From assembly GCA_016780665.1 (NCBI GenBank), contig JADHLM010000044.1, positions 1-8,752 of the forward strand: DNA of 8,752 nt, written 5' to 3'. The DNA is from Hyphomicrobiales bacterium (GTDB lineage Bacteria > Pseudomonadota > Alphaproteobacteria > Rhizobiales > TMED25). Positions 5,658 to 8,752 of the stretch are shown here, one piece after another. The notes under the pieces were generated by a model. The model had not been told where the DNA came from and made no database searches. It saw only the letters and a program-made list of their open reading frames with translations. How positions within the stretch are numbered: position 1 is the stretch's first letter; each line of letters opens with the position of its first letter. Made by a program: the position numbers and the translations under genes.

Positions 5658-6803
5658 ATGACTAAGTCCATTTTATTTGTAACCAGTACAAGAGCAGATT
5701 TTGGTAAACTTGAGCCATTGGCATCAGCATCTAGGGATAATGGCTATAATGTAACATTTTATGTAACTGGCATGCATATGCTTGAAAAATATGGTATGAC
5801 AAAGTTTGAAGTATCTCGTTTGAGAGATATAAAAATACATGAAGTTGTGAATCAAAAAGTTGGAGACCCACTCCATCAAATAATTTCACAAACAATTATT
5901 GATTTTTCTATCTTTCTACAAGAACAAAATCCAGATTTAGTCGTTATCCATGGTGACAGGGCAGAAGCATTAGCTTGTGCAATTGCGTGTTCAACAAATA
6001 ATATTATGTCAGCCCATATAGAGGGTGGTGAAATCTCTGGAACAATAGATGAAGTTTTTCGTCACTGTAATACAAAATTTTGTAATCATCATTTTGTTAG
6101 TTCAAAGTTAGCTGCCAAGAGAATAATGGCATTTGGGGAACCATCAGAGAGTATACATGTCATAGGATCACCTGAATTAGATTTTCATGCTCAACCATCA
6201 GGTGTAAGCATTGAAGAAGTCAGAGAATATTACGATATACCGTTTAATTCTTATGGAATTTGTATTTTTCATCCAGTAACATCAGAGCTTGATACAATAG
6301 GAAAACAAGCTGAACAACTATTTAATGCATTAAAAATTTCAAATAAAAATTTTGTTATAATTTTACCCAATAATGATCCGGGGTCTGATAAGATATGTTC
6401 GGTAATAGAAAGATTACCAAAGGATAATTTCAGAGTTTTACCATCAATGAGATTTTCTTATTTTTCTGAATTAATGAAAAATGCTAAGTGTATGGTTGGA
6501 AATTCAAGTGCTGGTGTAAGAGAGGCGCCATTTATTGGTATCTCATCATTAGATATTGGCAGTAGACAGCACTTAAGATCTGACTCTAAATCAATACACT
6601 CTGCTACTGCTAGTGATGAAGTTAGTATTCTTGGGTATTTAAATAATGAATGGGGGCAGAACTATCCCAGTTTCTTTGATTTCGGAGAGGGTAATGCTTC
6701 ACAAAATTTTATACAAGCAGTCAGGAAAAGTAGCTTTTGGAAGATTTCACTGCAAAAAAAGTATGACCCTTCTTTTTTAGAGAGTTGGAAAAATGAAATT
6801 TAA
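5658..6803 (+). CDS. neuC: UDP-N-acetylglucosamine 2-epimerase, hydrolysing (NeuC)
   Basis: NeuC converts UDP-GlcNAc to UDP and N-acetylmannosamine, the first committed step to sialic acid, feeding NeuB. The 381-residue product is the usual length and shows the GT-B-like epimerase landmarks in order. These are the N-terminal TSTRADFGKLEPL (9-21), HGDRAE (98-103), AHIEGGEISGTIDE (119-132), the FHPVTSE block (204-210) with H205, and the UDP-binding GNSSAGVREAP (281-291) followed by the D-x-GxRQ loop (299-304). The start is an ATG 14 bases after neuB; only a weak AAG-type ribosome site precedes it. Its end overlaps neuA by 11 bases. A LegG-type homologue acting on a GDP-linked sugar is the main alternative, but the partner legionaminic genes are not seen here. 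Confidence 0.9.
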   Translation: MTKSILFVTSTRADFGKLEPLASASRDNGYNVTFYVTGMHMLEKYGMTKFEVSRLRDIKIHEVVNQKVGDPLHQIISQTIIDFSIFLQEQNPDLVVIHGDRAEALACAIACSTNNIMSAHIEGGEISGTIDEVFRHCNTKFCNHHFVSSKLAAKRIMAFGEPSESIHVIGSPELDFHAQPSGVSIEEVREYYDIPFNSYGICIFHPVTSELDTIGKQAEQLFNALKISNKNFVIILPNNDPGSDKICSVIERLPKDNFRVLPSMRFSYFSELMKNAKCMVGNSSAGVREAPFIGISSLDIGSRQHLRSDSKSIHSATASDEVSILGYLNNEWGQNYPSFFDFGEGNASQNFIQAVRKSSFWKISLQKKYDPSFLESWKNEI

Positions 6804-7470
6804 TGCCATAGTCCCTTTCCGCAAGTTATCAAAAGGTATGATAAATAAGAATTTTAAAAAAATTGCAGGAATACCCCTATGGCAGATAGCAGCTAATCAG
6901 GCAACTAGAACATGCGATAGTTTATTGATATCGACCGATGCGACTGATAATCTCTCAATAGAGGATGATCGTAATATAATCATCAATATGCGTCCAGAAA
7001 GATTAGCTAAAGATAGCACAAAGATGTCTGAGGTAATTCATTATCTTATAGATGAATATCATTTAATTGACGAAAATATAGTTCTTCTTCAACCTACAAG
7101 CCCTCTGAGAACTGATAAATCTATTCAACAGGCAATGAATTTATATGAAAGCCAAAATTTTAGTATGGTAATGAGTGTTGTACAAAAAGACTCCGCAGTC
7201 TTAAAAAATGGTTTCTTAGATGGAAGAAGTTTTAGACCAATTAATAACATTTCTTACTGTTTTGAGAACCGACAAAGTTTACCAAATATATATGGACCAA
7301 ATGGATCGATATATATCTTTTCAGCAAAGAATTTTATGAAAAATAAAGATTTTCCAACTGACGCTATTGGAACTGTTATTATGGATGAAATTGAGTCATT
7401 GGATATTAATGACAAATATGACTATGAAAAGGCTGAAGAACTATTTTCTAATTATCATAGAAAAATATAG
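6793..7470 (+). CDS. neuA: CMP-N-acetylneuraminate synthetase (NeuA)
   Basis: NeuA activates sialic acid with CTP to CMP-sialic acid, the donor for sialyltransferases. The 225-residue product is a single cytidylyltransferase domain of normal length, with no extra C-terminal esterase domain such as E. coli NeuA has. Landmarks are the N-terminal PFRKLSKGMINKN (8-20), RPERLAKDST (67-76), LLQPTSPLR (98-106), the sugar-binding-type YGPNGSIYIF (157-166) and the C-terminal ESLDINDKYDYEKAEEL (201-217) with metal-type aspartates D204 and D207. The nucleotide loop is R-K-L-S-K rather than the common R-x-G-S-K, so a glycine is replaced by leucine. The ATG lies inside the end of neuC, an 11-base overlap that suggests translational coupling. 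The stop is 16 bases from that of the convergent hpsN-like gene. Confidence 0.87.
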   Translation: MKFNAIVPFRKLSKGMINKNFKKIAGIPLWQIAANQATRTCDSLLISTDATDNLSIEDDRNIIINMRPERLAKDSTKMSEVIHYLIDEYHLIDENIVLLQPTSPLRTDKSIQQAMNLYESQNFSMVMSVVQKDSAVLKNGFLDGRSFRPINNISYCFENRQSLPNIYGPNGSIYIFSAKNFMKNKDFPTDAIGTVIMDEIESLDINDKYDYEKAEELFSNYHRKI

Positions 7471-7486
7471 AAGAACCTTAGAAGTA

Positions 7487-8752
7487 CTAATTTTTTTCTG
7501 GATATGGAACATTTTTACCTGAAAACCTTCTAACTCTAATATTTGCTTGTTCAGCATGTCCTGCAAATCCTTCAAGCATACATAGTCTTGAACAGATTTC
7601 ACCAACTTGTGCTGATGTTTCTTTATTTTCTATTCTTTGATAAGTGCAAGTTTTTAGAAACTTTCCAACCCATAGACCACCTGTGTACCTACTCGCTTTT
7701 TTGGTTGGCAAAGTATGATTTGTGCCAATTATTTTGTCTCCATATGCAACATTTGTTTCATGCCCTAAGAATAGGGACCCAAAGTTTTGAAGATTATCCA
7801 GAAAAAAAGAAGGATCTTTTGTCATAACTTGAACATGCTCATATGCCAGTATATTCGCCTCTTTGAGCATATCTTCTTTATCTTTACATAAAATAATTTC
7901 ACCAAAATTATCCCACGATCCTCTGGTTATACTTGCAGTTGGCAGTATTGATAATAATCTCTCAATTTCGTCAAGCGTTTCTCTTGCAACCCTTTCTGAG
8001 TCTGTAATTAGCACAGCAGGAGATGTTGGACCATGTTCAGCTTGACCTAGTAGATCCGTTGCACAAATTTCACCATCAGAGGTATCATCTGCAATTACTA
8101 ATGTTTCTGTTGGTCCAGCTATTAGGTCAATCCCAACCTCGCCAAACATCTGTTTCTTCGCTTCCGCAACAAAAGAATTACCAGGTCCTACTATCATATT
8201 GACAGGATCAATTCTCTCTGTCCCAATACCCATTGCACCGATAGCTTGAACCCCACCAATGAGATAAATTTCATCCGCTCCTGCAAAGTGCATAGCAGAT
8301 ATCGTAGCAGGATGGGCGCCACCATTATAAGGTGGTGCACATGCAATTACCCTTTTTACTCCTGCAACCTTTGAGGTTAGGACACTCATATGTGCTGACG
8401 CCACCATAGGGTATCTGCCACCAGGGACATAACAGCCAACATTTTCTATTGGGATATGTTTGTGTCCAAGAAAAACACCTGGCAATGTTTCAATCTCAAG
8501 TTCATTCATTGTCTCAAGTTGTTTCTTGGCAAAATTTCTAATCTGATTTTGGGCAAACTTTACATCTTCAATTTCAGTAGTGCTTAACTTTGATATTGCT
8601 TCTTTTATTTGATCCTGTGTTAGCTGAAAATCTGCAGGATCCCAGTTATCAAATTTTTTTGAATATTCTTGCACTGCCTTATGACCATTCTTTCTTATCT
8701 CATTAAGTATTGATCGAACGGTTTCCTCAATGGCAAGACTATCTTCTTTTGC
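7487..8752 (-). CDS. HisD-superfamily dehydrogenase, HpsN-like (5' end cut by window edge)
   Basis: The frame stays open to the window edge, giving 421 residues; the GTG at 8674 is internal, since the upstream 26 codons fit the family's N-terminal helix. It belongs to the zinc-dependent histidinol dehydrogenase superfamily. In fragment numbering, zinc-type Q237 and H240 (GQAEHGP), catalytic-type E305-H306 (YEH), D339 (before GTNHTLPT) and H399 (GHAEQAN) are all kept. The stretch GHKHIPIENVGCYVPGGRYP (96-115), continuing MVASAHMS, differs from true HisD and resembles HpsN, which oxidises (R)-2,3-dihydroxypropane-1-sulfonate to sulfolactate with NAD+. Family length is about 430-440, so roughly 10-20 residues are missing. 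No his genes or other hps genes are visible. HpsN identity is inferred from remembered family patterns. Another polyol or amino-alcohol substrate is possible. Confidence 0.8.
   Translation of the reverse strand, partial: AKEDSLAIEETVRSILNEIRKNGHKAVQEYSKKFDNWDPADFQLTQDQIKEAISKLSTTEIEDVKFAQNQIRNFAKKQLETMNELEIETLPGVFLGHKHIPIENVGCYVPGGRYPMVASAHMSVLTSKVAGVKRVIACAPPYNGGAHPATISAMHFAGADEIYLIGGVQAIGAMGIGTERIDPVNMIVGPGNSFVAEAKKQMFGEVGIDLIAGPTETLVIADDTSDGEICATDLLGQAEHGPTSPAVLITDSERVARETLDEIERLLSILPTASITRGSWDNFGEIILCKDKEDMLKEANILAYEHVQVMTKDPSFFLDNLQNFGSLFLGHETNVAYGDKIIGTNHTLPTKKASRYTGGLWVGKFLKTCTYQRIENKETSAQVGEICSRLCMLEGFAGHAEQANIRVRRFSGKNVPYPEKN

Noticed and set aside
4615..7470. Legionaminic or pseudaminic acid pathway instead of Neu5Ac
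   Set aside because: No dehydratase, aminotransferase or acetyltransferase for the 6-deoxy sugar is in the window, and the three genes suffice for Neu5Ac; not excluded if such genes lie elsewhere.
7478..7497. TTAG-loop-CTAA hairpin followed by seven Ts after neuA
   Set aside because: The stem is only 4 bp and the T run is the end of the convergent HpsN-like coding sequence; too weak to call a terminator.
7543..8045. Plus-strand open frames opposite the HpsN-like gene
   Set aside because: The minus-strand gene retains all catalytic residues of its family across this stretch, so these are shadows.
7487..8752. Annotation as histidinol dehydrogenase (hisD)
   Set aside because: The motif around GHKHIP and VPGGRYPM is unlike HisD, and no histidine-pathway gene is adjacent; an HpsN-like reading fits better.

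Overview
The window is AT-rich bacterial DNA with short intergenic gaps: 4, 6 and 16 bases between convergent gene ends, and 2 and 14 bases or an 11-base overlap inside operons. Gene content points to a marine planktonic proteobacterium, most likely an alphaproteobacterium. The main pointer is a protein of the HisD superfamily that resembles HpsN, a dehydrogenase of the plankton sulfonate DHPS. Taxonomy is inferred from gene content only. No rRNA, tRNA, insertion sequence, integrase or CRISPR array is visible.

Layout. (1) 1-491, minus: a 3'-truncated mobA (molybdenum cofactor guanylyltransferase). (2) 589-816, plus: tusA, a small sulfur-carrier protein. It diverges from mobA across a 97-base gap that holds overlapping back-to-back promoter candidates and two palindromes. 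(3) 821-1702, minus: a ten-helix EamA/DMT-family transporter that converges on tusA. (4) 1786-2649 and 2652-3431, plus: a two-gene operon of metallo-beta-lactamase-fold proteins related to the di-iron domain of flavodiiron proteins. One keeps part of the metal site and the other has lost almost all of it. (5) 3438-4457, minus: a putative GT-B sialyltransferase. (6) 4615-7470, plus: neuB-neuC-neuA, the three-enzyme route from UDP-GlcNAc to CMP-sialic acid. (7) 7487-8752, minus: the hpsN-like dehydrogenase, cut at its 5' end by the window edge.

How they work together. NeuC hydrolyses and epimerises UDP-GlcNAc to ManNAc, NeuB condenses ManNAc with phosphoenolpyruvate to give N-acetylneuraminate, and NeuA activates it with CTP. 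The divergently transcribed GT-B protein carries the E-E-G, H-P and S-S motifs of bacterial sialyltransferases and is the natural user of CMP-sialic acid. Positions 3438-7470 therefore look like a self-contained surface-sialylation module. It sits between genes with a sulfur, cofactor or redox flavour (mobA, tusA, the MBL pair, hpsN-like).

The most interesting points are the sialylation module in a probable free-living organism, the active/degenerate MBL-fold pair, and the compact mobA/tusA divergent control region. I see no wholly unprecedented system. The MBL pair is the part whose function I can least assign.
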